DNA of 64,000 nucleotides from Trichinella spiralis (lineage: Eukaryota; Nematoda; Enoplea; Trichinellida; Trichinellidae). The position numbers and the translations under genes are program-made. The notes below the pieces were generated by a model, which was given only the letters and a program-made list of their open reading frames with translations, made no database searches and was not told where the DNA came from. The stretch spans positions 5,769,824 through 5,833,823 of the forward strand of contig CM012953.1 in the NCBI GenBank assembly GCA_000181795.3, given 5' to 3'. Of the stretch, positions 1 through 11,763 are shown piece by piece. Every line of letters begins with the position of its first letter. The first letter of the stretch is position 1.

Positions 1-199
1 CATTTCAGTGAACCTTTGCCCAATGTATATATTGTTTTAAATTATTGTATTAATTTTACAGAGCGAAATCAAATAAGTTTAACGAAGCAATAAGCTTAAA
101 AAATAATATGAACTTTACTTTTTTTATTAGTTTGTGTCTTTTGAGAAATGTTGCTTTATTTTGTTATTGGATGTTTTAAATTTAAATGTTTAAATTTAG

Positions 200-449
200 A
201 AAAGGTAAGATTGGAATATGCATTTTGGCAGGGGACGTCTCGCCTATAGACTATTACAGCCATATTCCAATAGTGTGCGAAGAAAAAAATTTAGCATACA
301 TATTTTTGCCCAGTAAAAACCATATTGGTGCCGCAATGCAGTCTAATCGTCCAATAATGATTGCTTACATTCTTTGTTGTGAATCTTACAAAGATTTGTA
401 TAATGAAGTTCATAAAATTATTGAAGCGCTTCCGATGCCTAATGAGTGA
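200..449 (+). CDS. nhp2: NHP2 (H/ACA snoRNP subunit), last exon, 5' part off the window
   Basis: L7Ae-family core protein of box H/ACA ribonucleoproteins, which guide rRNA pseudouridylation in the nucleolus and take part in telomerase RNP. The exon starts after an acceptor (ATTTAG) and runs 82 codons to TGA at 447-449. It reads KGKIGICILAGDVSPIDYYS, then IPIVCEEKNLAYIFLPSK, then GAAMQSNRPIM, and ends in LPMPNE. This lines up over its whole length with the C-terminal half of animal NHP2 (LAGD, P.MCE..N..Y..IPSK, GAA.....P). The AGD and CE motifs are in the RNA-binding fold. The first half must lie left of the window; bases 1-199 look like intron, and I could not place an earlier exon. The stop is only 52 bases from the stop of the convergent gene on minus, so the two 3' ends probably overlap. 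Confidence 0.85.
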
Positions 450-501
450 CTATATTTTATTTTGAAAATATGAAATTTAATTGACCTACCTATGTTTATT
501 G

Positions 502-2876
502 TTAATTTAAGGTTCGATGCATTTTCAGTAAATGTCTATTTTTCATGTTGTTGTTGTTGTTGTCAGTTGCAAAATCGTTTGCATTTTGCTTTATTATTTT
601 AGTATGCACAATGGGAAAAGTCTGATGAACAGAATTCAGTTTTTCACCGAGTGTATCACCTTATGTATCATTGTAGTTTTCCTTCGTTATTGGCGAGATT
701 GCTTACAAAAATGTCGAACATTTCTTTGCAAATTTCCGATTCATCTGGTGGCATTTTTTCAGTAACCTATAATTGTTCAAAAAATAAAAAAAACTACAAT
801 AATTTAAATGTTAAAAACTTCACTTTGCTATTTTTGTTTGTTATTTAATCATACTGAATAATAAACGTGTAATTAAAAATGATGCTTTAATCTAATTGAA
901 TAATTAAAAGAAAGTCATTCTTGAACATCCAAAAATAATAAATTACCATTTTAACGCCAACATGATATGGCATACAGTTTTCAATTATTTTAGTTTTGAT
1001 TTATATTATTAATTTCAATTATTGTTTTTTCAATTGAAATCATTCTACTTACTCTTTTAATTTTATGCAACAGTCTGTTGTATTCGTGACGCAAAATTGG
1101 TGGCTGTATGGAATTTATGCCTGGCCAGGTTAATTGATATTCGGCTAAGCTGCCCAAGTTCAAACAGTTGCTTTCTGACATGAAATCGCCAGGCTCAAAT
1201 GGTTTCAGACCTGCAGTCATTGCCTGCAGTGCTTCTTTTTCTAATTCTAAAATTAATAGTATAATTTTCTTCGATTTCACCACACAATTTCATCCAATTC
1301 TTTGATTAGCAAAGTGCAGAAGAACAAAATTAAACAGTTTTCATTTTATGAATTTTACCGACATCATCTTCGTTCAAACTTTCGAAATTGTTGAAGAACA
1401 ACGACAATAACATGGGAAATAAGGAAAATATTAACAACGCGATCATTTTTCAACGTCTGATGCAGCATGCGGTGGTGGGATGAATTTAAAGGACAATTGA
1501 AAAACACCGCTGACCATGCATGCATGCATTATTTAGTGGCTTTGTCAGGGAACCAGCTTGGCGAAATGAAAATCTCTGACAATGTTCTCATTTTGATGAA
1601 GCTTTTCATTGAATATTATCATTTTCCCTTTGCAGTACAGTAATTTCCAACTAATCTTTCCGGGTGACTGTTCCGCTGTTGTTGTTTTTCTTTTTACCCT
1701 TGAAAATTATGAATTGTCTGTTTGTATAGTCAATGTTATGACCAAAATAATGGTTCTTTGTTTGGCGTGAAATTTTCAGCTTATGCATTAAAATTATGCT
1801 TTCATAAATTTCTATTAAAAAAGAAGATTACAATAATTGCGGCAATCTTTTGCATTCAATGTAGAACTTTTAGAATTTACTATTATTTAATTTTACTTTC
1901 ATTGCTATTTTCGCCAGCAATTTTAAAATTTACTCCACTGGTGACTGTTATTGTTATTTTGAACTTACTTTTCTTTTTTTGTTTTGAAAATTTGTCAAAC
2001 AACTTGCATATAAAGCATTCAATAAAATTATTTAAAAAACAATTTTTTTTATAAAATTAAGTTTTTGAAATTATAATTTTGTTTCAAAATTTGAAAAATT
2101 TTCAATTTTAATTTTTAGAAATTTATACTGTAACGTGGCATGCGGGTAAGTAAAGTATCGTTTTTTTATTATTGAAAACAAAGCAGTTGTTCGTAAAGAT
2201 TTACTTGAATTGATACTAATATTTTTGATATTCAGTACTGGTTGATATTAGTAAATCAGAATAGTTTGTTTAAGAAAGAAAATCGTCATATTCTGCTTCA
2301 CATACGACTCACGTTACGGTCGACGAAAAGCTTCAGCATCATTTCACATTTGCTAAATTCTGATGGCTTAAAGCTGCTTTGAAGTGCATCCTAAATAGAA
2401 TAATTTATTTATTTATTTATATTTTTTTGAAAAAATAGCTCTTTAAATATAATTTCAACTAATAAACGCTTTTATAAGAGAATTTTGTTGGTTTGAAATA
2501 TTTTTGAATAAATAATATGTTTAAAAATAATTTACCACAACGGTATCTCTCAAAACTTCTTCAATATTTCTTCTCTGCAATGTTTGAACGTTCGATTCTT
2601 CCAACCATGCCAGTTGCCATGCTCCAATCATTGCTACCGCTTCGCATGGATTGCGGTCGTTGTAAAGCGGCTTTTCAAATTTGCCAATACCATTCGGAAG
2701 TGAGAACAATGAATTTTGCAACGAATCTTAAATCATATTAATTTTTATTTTTTCAAAAATGAAAGATATTAAAATTAAAAATTTTTTATACTGGTGTAAT
2801 AGTCGATGCTCCTGTACAAGCAAGCACTGGGAAGCACTTGGAACAAAGCGACAAACAAAAACAGTGCAGCGAGCAT
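502..2876 (-). CDS. Orphan secreted protein, 240 aa, six exons
   Basis: I do not recognise the family. Exons on minus: 2876-2792, 2726-2536, 2390-2318, 1246-1053, 766-707, 621-502. All introns are GT..AG and the phases 1,0,1,0,0 agree throughout, giving one frame from ATG to TAA. AATAAA follows at 500-495. The first exon encodes a clear signal peptide (MLAALFLFVALFQVLPSA, cut probably before CLYRS). The mature part is mostly predicted helix, with NPCEAVAMIGAWQLAWLEES, LRDTVVDALQSSFKPSEF, KCEMMLKLFVDQLEKEALQA, then LTWPGINSIQPP. Cysteines are at NPC, SKC, SNC and EIC, plus one at the predicted cleavage point. The tail is basic with a run of five Asn. No transmembrane segment follows the signal, so a small secreted helical protein is likely. 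The five phase-matched junctions are the main reason to accept it. Confidence 0.7.
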
Positions 2877-4080
2877 CTTTGATTTTAAATTTTTGAAAAC
2901 GGCGTCAGCTTTTATTGCAAATTTTCATCCAACTGTAATCCAGTTCAATCGTTTTATTCCGTCGGGAGCGACTTTTTTTCCCCCAATCTCTATTCAACTG
3001 TGACTATTTTTTGCCACAACTATTGTATTGCATAATGGTTGTTTTTCACTTCAAATATAATCCAACTGGTTGTAATTGGGCAAAAAATATTATAATTTAT
3101 TCATTTTGATTTTTTTTTCATAAATAAAATACAATACAATTTAAAAATAGTGATCTGTCGTATTTGAATGAAGCATATGATGGATGCATGAATGGACGTT
3201 TTTCAAATTCACATGCTTCCATCACATGCTATGGTTTAAAAACAAATTATTATTATTTTATCATAAATAATTTATTTCTTATGAGTTTCACTGATACATT
3301 TTAAATTTTAATTTAAAAAATATTTTCAAACATTTTTCACTTTTTCATTCGAATAATTGAATAAATGCTGTTTCCATTTATATGTTTGCTCAAGTTACTT
3401 TTCAATATGCAAACTGTAATTTTTTTCCGATTTTTGGTTTTTTATGAATATAATTCTACTTTAAAAAAATAATAAATTCTAAATTGAACTAGCAGCAACG
3501 CATGCACAGCAAGTTTTGTTACTTCTGTATGCGTAAACAATTACCAGTTAAAGCTGCTTTTCGTTGGGCACGTGAATTGTGAGGAAATTCACAATTGATT
3601 GCACCATCGGGTTGCACAAAAATGTCCATAAATTATCAATTATGATTTTTTATATATCTTTGCAACTCTTTCTCATAAAATCAAAATTATACTGTGCGAT
3701 ATCCAGTTATTAAAAGCAAGAAAACCATACAGACAAAAGCAGTGAAAAATAAAGTGTAATTTATTGACTGACTGACAGTATGTGAACAAAGTGAATAGCT
3801 GATATTGTCATTGATGAATATGGTAACCAGTCTGAAACAACAAAAAATGAAAAAATGCTGTTGAGAACAACGAAATACTAGATGATAAAACACATTCTAG
3901 AAATAAACAATTGGTTTAAATTTTATGCTAGCAATATTTTCTTTTGACCAGCACAATGCAGAAATGTTTGAGCAGCAACTAATTAAAATGATATCTTATC
4001 AATCTTATAAATCGTTAAAATTGTCTACAGTTTATTAAATTCAAAAGTTTGTGAATTTCTATTAAATAACAACATAACAA
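2877..4080. other. Intergenic, one weak candidate exon
   Basis: AT-rich sequence with no recognisable gene. On minus, 3629-3545 gives ATG plus 28 codons (MDIFVQPDGAINCEFPHNSR and on) ending at a good donor (GTAATT). It could be a first exon, but I found no matching acceptor exon that makes sense. A plus-strand open stretch at 2806-3003 is the shadow of the first exon of the secreted-protein gene. Confidence 0.25.
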
Positions 4081-4497
4081 CATTTATGCAATGCCCTGGT
4101 AATATCCACCCTTGTACGAAGGCCACGCAGCGGACAGCTTGCATAAGCAGGCTTACAAGGCAAACGGTAAAAGGCATGCCGTGCCATCCGTCGGCCCCAT
4201 AAATTACGTGGATGAAAAGCAAAGGCGAAGTTGCCTCCTAAATAATCAACGACTGCGCCCCTGGCTCATCGTCAGCATCTTAAATCCAAGTACAAATCCT
4301 CTAAAGAGTCGGAGAGTACAAGTGATATCGTTTGCATTTTGTCGTACTATTTGCTTAATTGCAATGAAGCTCTACCCATTTCTTTGCGTGTATTCTGCAA
4401 TGAATTGCAGAGAAATCAAGATCTTGGACACGAAAGTGGATCCAAGCCTTGCTGGCTGGCTGAACATGTCACAATAGATACTCAGTATATTCTTTAG
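4081..4497. other. GC-richer island with competing candidate exons
   Basis: This block stands out from AT-rich surroundings and is probably coding, but the strand is unclear. Candidate 1 is on plus, 4276-4497: after an acceptor (CGTCAG), 73 codons run to TAG and include SDIVCILSYYLLNCNEALPI and VFCNELQRNQDLGHESG. This looks like the last exon of a gene. Candidate 2 is on minus, 4237-4157: a 27-codon exon between TTATTTAG and GTAAGC. A two-exon minus model (about 4472-4050) also stays open. None matches a family I know. Confidence 0.3.
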
Positions 4498-5059
4498 ATT
4501 AAACGTTATTTCTAAAACATCCCTTCAATTACTTGCAATTCTTCAATTTTATTTTTTATTTTTTTAATTATGCAAAAAAATTTAATAACTGTTTCACTTA
4601 TTTTAATGCACAATCAAAGTTCCTGCATATCAAACTAATCTTCTGTAGTAAACGTGCGCCAAAACGTGATAAAACGAAATTATGAAAAAAATATTGTTCA
4701 TCTATTTTTTCAATTAGAAAAACATTATGCAAGAAATGCACTTATGTAACTTAATTGTATACTTGTATGTTTTATAAGATAAAAAAACACTACTTTCAAT
4801 TTAATATTCAATTGCTTTTTTTGTTTTAGTAATTAATGTTCAATTAAAATTTCCATATGTTGTAAATTTATCGTTTTAATCAATGAAACATAACAACAAC
4901 GGGTTAAATAAATAATAATTAAATAAAATAACAATAAAGAAGAAACAACAACAGTCCCCCTTTGGTAAGTGCAATCATCCAACGAATGAGCTGCAAATAG
5001 AACTTTTCATATTATCGTTTTTTTGATATCAATTTTTCAAATTTCAAATCTTCATATTA
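4498..5059. other. Intergenic, AT-rich
   Basis: No gene, repeat array or structured RNA seen. It includes the 3' flank of symplekin. Confidence 0.6.
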
Positions 5060-8000
5060 TTAACAGCTAACCGCTTTGGTTTCATCGTCATTTTCAACAG
5101 CTATTTGCTGTTGCTGCTCCAGTTCATTTATGCAATCTTTTGTTATCGATGCTCGCTGTTGAATTTCCATATTTTCAACATGCTTCAATAAATCTTGGCG
5201 AAGTTCTGGACAAGTTTCAATGGCATTTCGAAGCTGTGAAGCCGGAAGTTGAAGCAAGGCAGCATAGCCATGGATTTTGAGTTTCGATGAACACTGCACA
5301 AAAGCCTGCCATGCATCTTCTCCTTGTTTCCAAATTTGTTTGGTGACAAATTTTTGCAAAATACTACCAATCAGATTGTCAAGTGATGCTTGTGCTTCAA
5401 GCAGCAATGGAATGGTATGGAAAAAAATAGCTGGGACCACTTGTCGCTCGCTAATTTGCTTGATTATACCACTTAACAAATCACTGCTAAACATATGTTT
5501 GTTTTGCAACAATGCACCAAACAAATTCAACAACTGAGTGGAATCGTTTTCATTTGTCACTTCGAGCTCACACATCTCAAGCCAAAGTTCATCAGCTGTG
5601 ATGACAGTTTTCGATCCTGAACTACTACAGACTACTTTGCCAGTGATCATTTTGAATATCTGCGCTGGAAGACGAATTAATTTTGGCAACAAGCTGATAA
5701 ACTGCTCCTTATTCAAAGCTGGAAGAATCGGTACCAAAAATCGAACATCCGGCCGACGCTTTGTATACAACGTCCAAACTGCATTCACTAATTCGGCATT
5801 CAGTGAATTCTTATCCAACCAAGGTTCCAGTATGCGAGGTATCAAAGCTTCAGCATTTCTTGGACACTGTTTCACCAACTCTACAATGTCATTCGCAGGG
5901 ATGGAACTTTGCTTTATCGGCTTGGACAAGTATGTATTTATCAAACGCTTCACGTTCACACCACAAGCAACGTATACATCTGGCAATAACTGCAAAAAGT
6001 CAACTTGCTGTGGAAGTAAATGACAATACACACGAAAACAAATTCGAACTGATCTTTCATCCCACTTTTTTTCTTCATTTTCATCCAACAACAGATAATC
6101 TGGAGGTACAGCTTGTTCAAGTAGATGCAGATGATTCAGTGCCAATTCTTTTACCAAATCTTTCGTAGGAGGATATCTGTAAAGTGAATTCAACTTTTCA
6201 AGCCAACCATTTACAATTGCCGTGTCATCATCAAATGTCGACAAGCTAGCAAATTCAGCAAACAATTCCTTTCTCTGACCAGGACGATGCTTAATTACTG
6301 AAGTAAACATGTTCAAGCAAGGAATGTAAGTGCTGCGTTGTTTGCAACCTTGTTTCAACACTTGCAACGCCTGCACGGATAACTGAGGTGCATAGATAAC
6401 CAGACGACAGAATAAATTAAGCTGAATGTCACCACCGGATAGCAAAGCAGATAACAAACTATCCAGTGTGTTGTTATACTGGTTTAAGGCTCTTTCCGTT
6501 GCTGTTGTGTTACCTTGTCTTCTCAGTTGTAAATAAATTGAATACTGGTAATAAAGTAATCGCAAAGCCAGTTCACCTGAACTTAAAGTTTCGGTGAGAA
6601 TTTTCTGCAATAATTTGTCTTTCAATTCGGCTTTTTCATATAAGCTGCACATTGTTATTAAAATGTGCCTTTGATTTTCCGCATCTTCAGATCCAAGTTC
6701 AAATTTCTGAAGATTCAAAATACGTTCAAATAAATTTTCAATCACTGAACGCGCCTCTTCCGTTGGCAACGGTGCAACTTTGTCAGCTAAATTTATCCTT
6801 TTCGCTACAGATTTCGATGCTGACTGTATTTTATATTGCTCGTTTGACAATATTCCTTTTTTTTCTCCATCCAAATCTTCATCATCTTCATCTTCATCAC
6901 CAGCATCGTCGTCATCATCAGCACCATCGACATCATCAGCATCTTTCTTTTCTTCTCTTTTTTTCACTTGTCTCTTATTGGTCAATTTCAAATTGCAAGA
7001 CAATCCAGCCGAAGAAATTACAGATGCGATGGTACTTGAAATACGTTCAATCTGCTCATTAATAGGCAAAGAATCAATTGGTACGTATTCACGCAAAAAC
7101 TTTTCCGGCATAATTTTAGGCAAATGTGGAAAAGAGGCTAATACTAGCTCCACACAATTGTCTGGGGTCAAAGTGTCAACAAGAAAACTGCATATTCGTT
7201 TCAATTGCGCTTGTGGGTCACTTTTCCTCTTTTTGGCCGAACATTCAGCAGCATTCAAATTATCCCCAGTAGCTGATCTTTTCAATTTCGACTTGCTAAT
7301 ACCTGTCAGACGTGCCAGTTCGGCAGGGCTGATGCCAAGCTTTTGTAAAATTGCCGCAATTTCCAGTACAGCTTCAGAAGAGCATGGCAAATTGATCAAA
7401 GTAGTCAAATGAAATCGCATCACTTTAAATAAACTTTCCATTTGACTGTGGGATAAAGTTGGCGGGATGTCAACAATTAATTTTTTGCAACAATCTAAAA
7501 ATCGATCCAAAAATTCCGCATCATTTCTAACAATATCAGTTAAACTTTTCAAACACACGCTGAGACCACTGAGGGAAATGTGCGGCGCGACCAGTTGTCG
7601 TGTGAGACTAGAAAACAACAGATCGTTGCTAGCTTGCAATTCAGTCGCTAACTGACAACCGTATGCAGAAGATTTCAGATTCGCCGATTCTTCAATTTGA
7701 GCCAAAATGCAATGTTCCAAAAACTTAAACACATAAATTTTGATCCCTTCATTTTCAGACTCAAGCCATGATAATACACCAGTTTTAAATTCGCTCACAG
7801 CATGCCACGTTTGATCGACGCCAAACTGAGATGGTGGCTTCTGTAAAATCCATTTCAATGCCGAACGATAAATCAACGTCATCGACGCAAGAATCTTTTT
7901 CAAAAGATGGTCATCCGCTTCGCTGAGCATATTCAATACTGTTGGTACAGCACGCTCGACGAAATACACTTCTGTACGACAAACCGATCCACACAAGCTT

Positions 8001-8194
8001 AACAAAAAGCTTCTCAATTCAAAATTCGAAAATCGAAATACCAACTGAACAATTTCATCGAAAAAGTCATTTAAAAGAGATGAACTTTTGTCATCCATGA
8101 TTAATTGTTCAACTTCGTTTAACAATCGTAAGCGTTCTTCTGCATTTGTTGTTTTTTCAGCTTGTTTTAATAAAATGCTCACTTCCATCTCCAT
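5060..8194 (-). CDS. symk-1: Symplekin, mRNA 3'-end processing scaffold, intronless
   Basis: Nuclear scaffold that holds together the cleavage factor with CPSF-73/CPSF-100 and CstF, for polyadenylation and histone mRNA 3' ends. It also binds the CTD phosphatase Ssu72. One frame of 1044 codons runs from ATG at 8194 to TGA/TAA-side end at 5060; family members are about 1,000-1,300 aa. Residues about 25-330 form helical HEAT-type repeats (e.g. FSNFELRSFLLSLCG). A basic NLS-like patch (KKRKSD) is near 325. An acidic Asp/Glu run lies at about 413-446. The C-terminal third, with LNLFCRLVIYAPQLSVQALQ and TADELWLEMCELEV, matches the Symplekin_C region. Unusually for this window there is no intron: neighbours have up to 16 exons. 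The start is the first of two close ATGs (MEMEV) behind an AG. Identification is from memory of the family. Confidence 0.85.
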   Translation of the reverse strand: MEMEVSILLKQAEKTTNAEERLRLLNEVEQLIMDDKSSSLLNDFFDEIVQLVFRFSNFELRSFLLSLCGSVCRTEVYFVERAVPTVLNMLSEADDHLLKKILASMTLIYRSALKWILQKPPSQFGVDQTWHAVSEFKTGVLSWLESENEGIKIYVFKFLEHCILAQIEESANLKSSAYGCQLATELQASNDLLFSSLTRQLVAPHISLSGLSVCLKSLTDIVRNDAEFLDRFLDCCKKLIVDIPPTLSHSQMESLFKVMRFHLTTLINLPCSSEAVLEIAAILQKLGISPAELARLTGISKSKLKRSATGDNLNAAECSAKKRKSDPQAQLKRICSFLVDTLTPDNCVELVLASFPHLPKIMPEKFLREYVPIDSLPINEQIERISSTIASVISSAGLSCNLKLTNKRQVKKREEKKDADDVDGADDDDDAGDEDEDDEDLDGEKKGILSNEQYKIQSASKSVAKRINLADKVAPLPTEEARSVIENLFERILNLQKFELGSEDAENQRHILITMCSLYEKAELKDKLLQKILTETLSSGELALRLLYYQYSIYLQLRRQGNTTATERALNQYNNTLDSLLSALLSGGDIQLNLFCRLVIYAPQLSVQALQVLKQGCKQRSTYIPCLNMFTSVIKHRPGQRKELFAEFASLSTFDDDTAIVNGWLEKLNSLYRYPPTKDLVKELALNHLHLLEQAVPPDYLLLDENEEKKWDERSVRICFRVYCHLLPQQVDFLQLLPDVYVACGVNVKRLINTYLSKPIKQSSIPANDIVELVKQCPRNAEALIPRILEPWLDKNSLNAELVNAVWTLYTKRRPDVRFLVPILPALNKEQFISLLPKLIRLPAQIFKMITGKVVCSSSGSKTVITADELWLEMCELEVTNENDSTQLLNLFGALLQNKHMFSSDLLSGIIKQISERQVVPAIFFHTIPLLLEAQASLDNLIGSILQKFVTKQIWKQGEDAWQAFVQCSSKLKIHGYAALLQLPASQLRNAIETCPELRQDLLKHVENMEIQQRASITKDCINELEQQQQIAVENDDETKAVSC

Positions 8195-8949
8195 CTTTTC
8201 AGTTTAGCTTGCTGACGTGATTATTTCCCTGAAACATCCAAATATAAATAACAAATATAAAATGAAAAACATTACATACAAAAAACAACACATGCATTCA
8301 CTAGCAATATAGCAATAAACACGTGGACCTTATTACGTGCTTAGAACAACAAAAAAGTGGATGACAATGAAAACAACTTCGCTTATTCGCGAAACTCCTT
8401 CAGATGTGAAAATGATTCACTCATAACACATGCATTATTTAGAATATCATGCAATTATTAAAAGAATCATAATTATCATGCATAAGCATTATTCCGTTGG
8501 ATGACATGTATTCTACAACACTAATATAATATACGTTGTAAAATACACAATAACATTATAATCTCAAGCATTAGCTACTGATCAACAAAAGAGTTCAAAA
8601 CTTAAATTATAGGTCAGTCGATCACTCATACAGTTAGTTATTTTCAGGTTTGATAAACAACAGTTACTGTTATTAATGAAAAATAGTAAGTATCACATTT
8701 GTATCTAAAAATTTTTGTAACTTTTATATTTAATCTTAATATTACAATAATTTTTTTATGTATTTCAATAAAGTAATTTCTACCGACAGAACAGAATTGT
8801 ACGAACCTGAAGGTCAGAAAAGAGGAGTACAGTAATATGGATGTTGCGATTGATTGCTCGATAAACGAAGTTGCTGCTATTTTTGGACAAGTGTGTAACA
8901 AATTAACTGATCCACCGTATCAGTTGTTTGACTTACACATTCGAGAATA
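8195..8949. other. Intergenic upstream of symplekin
   Basis: AT-rich. A 37-codon plus-strand frame starts at an ATG near 8837 (MDVAIDCSINEVAAIFGQVC and on) just before the BEL/Pao remnant. It may be a broken part of that element or nothing. The symplekin promoter should lie here, but no clear motif is seen. Confidence 0.4.
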
Positions 8950-10315
8950 GCACGTGAGATTCTTGGAGGCACTAGACTGCGCTCCAGAATGTGATTGCGC
9001 GATTAAATTGATTCTGACCATCGGCAAAAGACTTCTATCCACGACGATATTAAGTATATGGGAAGCAAAACCCCTGGAAATGAACGACGAAAAGAGCAGC
9101 GATCGAAGAACGCGTGAAAAGGAGCGACACTACGCCCATTCGAAAGGAAAAACCATAAATGAAGATGAAGGACGATCGACGAATTAACAAAGTTCTCTCA
9201 ACGAAGGTCGTAGTCAGAAAATCCTGTGTTGTGTGTAGAATGGAACATCGAATAGAACAGTGTCCCTCATTTCTCAGGGCGACCAAATAACAGCGATGGG
9301 CATTAGTAAAACAACATGGGTTATGTTTCCATTGCTTAAGACAAGCACAAATTGCCGCCTGCGAAGTAGCAAAACGACATCGAAGATAAGTGACTTGCAT
9401 CCGTTTCTTTCAAGGGAAAGGAATTTTACCGCAAAAGAGGGGACCAGCAAAGCGGAAACAGATCACGCACCAAAGAAGGATACGGAAGAAACTCTTGACG
9501 GAAAGGACGACTCCAAAAATTTGGTAAAGGTGTGCGCAAATCAGTTACAGACTTCCCATGGCAGAACGTATCTGTGAACTGCGATAGCGTACATATGGAC
9601 TTCAAATGGTAATCATAGGAAGGTCATGTGTTTTTTTGACTCCGGTTTACAACGTTCGTTTGTAACAAAACGGTTGCCGATAGTCTTAGACTGGCGGGAC
9701 TCGAGGAGTATATGTACATATCTACGTTCAACGAGGAAGGCCGTCATGAGAATTTACATTATGTGTAACATTCTTATTGAAAGGAATCTCGTCGAAACGC
9801 CCGTACAGAAAGACTGACGCCTATTACGTCAAAAAGATCTGATACGCTGGAAGAAAATTCACCTGTGAAATGGAACCACACGAGAAATTTACATTTGATG
9901 GGTGAGTTCCCACATGAATGTTGTGTAGTACCTGAGAAGCAGAATCTTTGCTCAAATTACACGTCTTCAGCGATGTATTTGAAGTCGCTTATGGAGCCGT
10001 TGTATACTCGATAACGGTTTCTGCGGACGAGGAAATTACCACGAGGTTGGTGATATCGAAGTGCCGAGTGATTCTGATAAAACGAGTTACTATTCCAAGA
10101 TTGGAACTTATAGCAGCGTTGGTTGCTGCGAGATTAGTGACGTACATGGCGGGTCAATTGTCACTGATGATCGACCAAATCACTTGCTGGTCTGACGAGA
10201 AGGTGACTACCTTATGGATAAAGAGCCCCAGGAACGGTTGCATTGTTATGGGAAAAATCTCGTTGAATCCATCCAACAAGTGGCCGGCGCCAGTACCTGC
10301 TGCTATTTCCTAAAT
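8950..10315 (+). mobile_element. Decayed BEL/Pao retrotransposon, internal deletions
   Basis: Plus-strand remains of a BEL/Pao LTR retrotransposon, in order but broken. At about 8954-9390 is gag: in one frame CVVCRMEHRIEQC is followed by CFHCLRQAQIAAC, the double zinc knuckle of this family, with a stop between them. At about 9625-9700 a protease-like FFDSGLQRSFVT is seen. At about 9946-10215 is the RNase H region (VFSDVFEVAYGAVVYS, TIPRLELIAALVAARL, CWSDEKVTTLWI). The whole reverse transcriptase core that should lie between protease and RNase H is absent, as is integrase. No LTRs found. Frames change several times, so no functional protein is made. Confidence 0.8.
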
Positions 10316-11763
10316 GTGCAGTTTAAAAAATTGAATTTAAAATACCTTAAAACAATTACCACGTTGTGGTATTTTAACAAGTTAAAAGTAAAATGTACCA
10401 GCAATTTTTGTATAAATTGGTGAAAATCCAATTAGGGACCTGATAATTAGTACTTTTGCCTTTCAGTTTTTGTCACTGTGGCTATGTCACTATTTCGGAT
10501 AATAACGGGGGTGGAAATGAATTTTAATAAATCAAGATCAGTAAAATATTGTTTTCTGTTTTCAAAATAGTTTTTCTTCATTAAGAATCTTTCAAAGCTA
10601 AACTTGTTTTTATAACTAAAAATGAATTATCAATATTAATTGTGTATATTTTTTATTTCAATGAAGCACCACCACTAACCAATAAGCATGTATTTTATTG
10701 CTAAGGTTGTTCAGCTCGCTTCGTTTATGAATTAATTTGTTATTGTAGCACATTTTGAAAGTTTAGATTGTTTTAAGTAACTGTATTATTTTATATTTTC
10801 AAGATTCTTTCGCATTATATTCCAATTTCATAATAACAAAACAACATCAAACATATAAAATGAATTTGTTTTGCTAATCAAATACATTGATTGATACATT
10901 ATAAACTTGTGCAGTTATAAATAATTTTTCGACTGCACACTGCAGAGAGATGCTATAGTCGTTTGCAAGTTTATTTGATTATCATTTTTAAAATTTGTAA
11001 ATTTACAGTGTAAATATAGATGTGTTAAATTTTATACTGCTTCAAGTTTAATGGACTTTTCTAATTAACAGATCAATAATAATCAAGATAAAAAATTTTC
11101 AAATTACATTATTCTACAATGGGAAACATAGCTAAATCCTGCGTTTTATTAATACTGTCATTCAGTGCAGTAATTGCTTTATGAAGTGTGAATTCAAAAT
11201 AATGCGGATCAGGTTGTTAACCTTTTATGATTCAGCTTTGTTATGAATATTATAGAATTATTGGATTATTATTTTTTTCTGGTTACATATGGTGAGTTTT
11301 TTCTGACAATATTTAATCAGTTTTAATATTATTTCTTACTTGATGAATCTTATAACGAAGCATTTGAAAGGCATTTTATTTAAAAAATTAAAATGAAATT
11401 ATTTATTAGTATTTTTTATAAATATTATTTTAATGAAGTTTTTCGAAATTAATGCCAATGCCGTATTTATGTTTTTTTGCATGTATTTTTTGATTTTATG
11501 AATTTATGTAAAAATAATATAGTATAATATAAAATTTTAGAAGATTTTATATTTTGTACCGGATACTTTTGCAATATATTCAAATGAACTAAATTATAGT
11601 GAATTGTATTATTTACTTGTTTAAAATTTCTGTTTTTTGCTTTCTGCTTTACTAGTTTGTGTCGGTATATTGAAGTGCTAGTTTACATAGTTGAAGTATT
11701 TTTATTCAATAGAAAGTTGAAATGCTAAGTAATTGGGCTTTGATATTCGATTTGTTGTAGAGT
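10316..11763. other. Intergenic / myotubularin 5' flank
   Basis: AT-rich. I see no gene. An acceptor-like TTGTTGTAG ends at 11760, just before the myotubularin ATG. The transcript may therefore have an upstream non-coding exon or be trans-spliced there. Confidence 0.5.

Noticed and set aside
6652-7412. Long plus-strand open frames opposite symplekin.
   Set aside because: They are shadows of the symplekin reading frame and its acidic GAT/GAC run.
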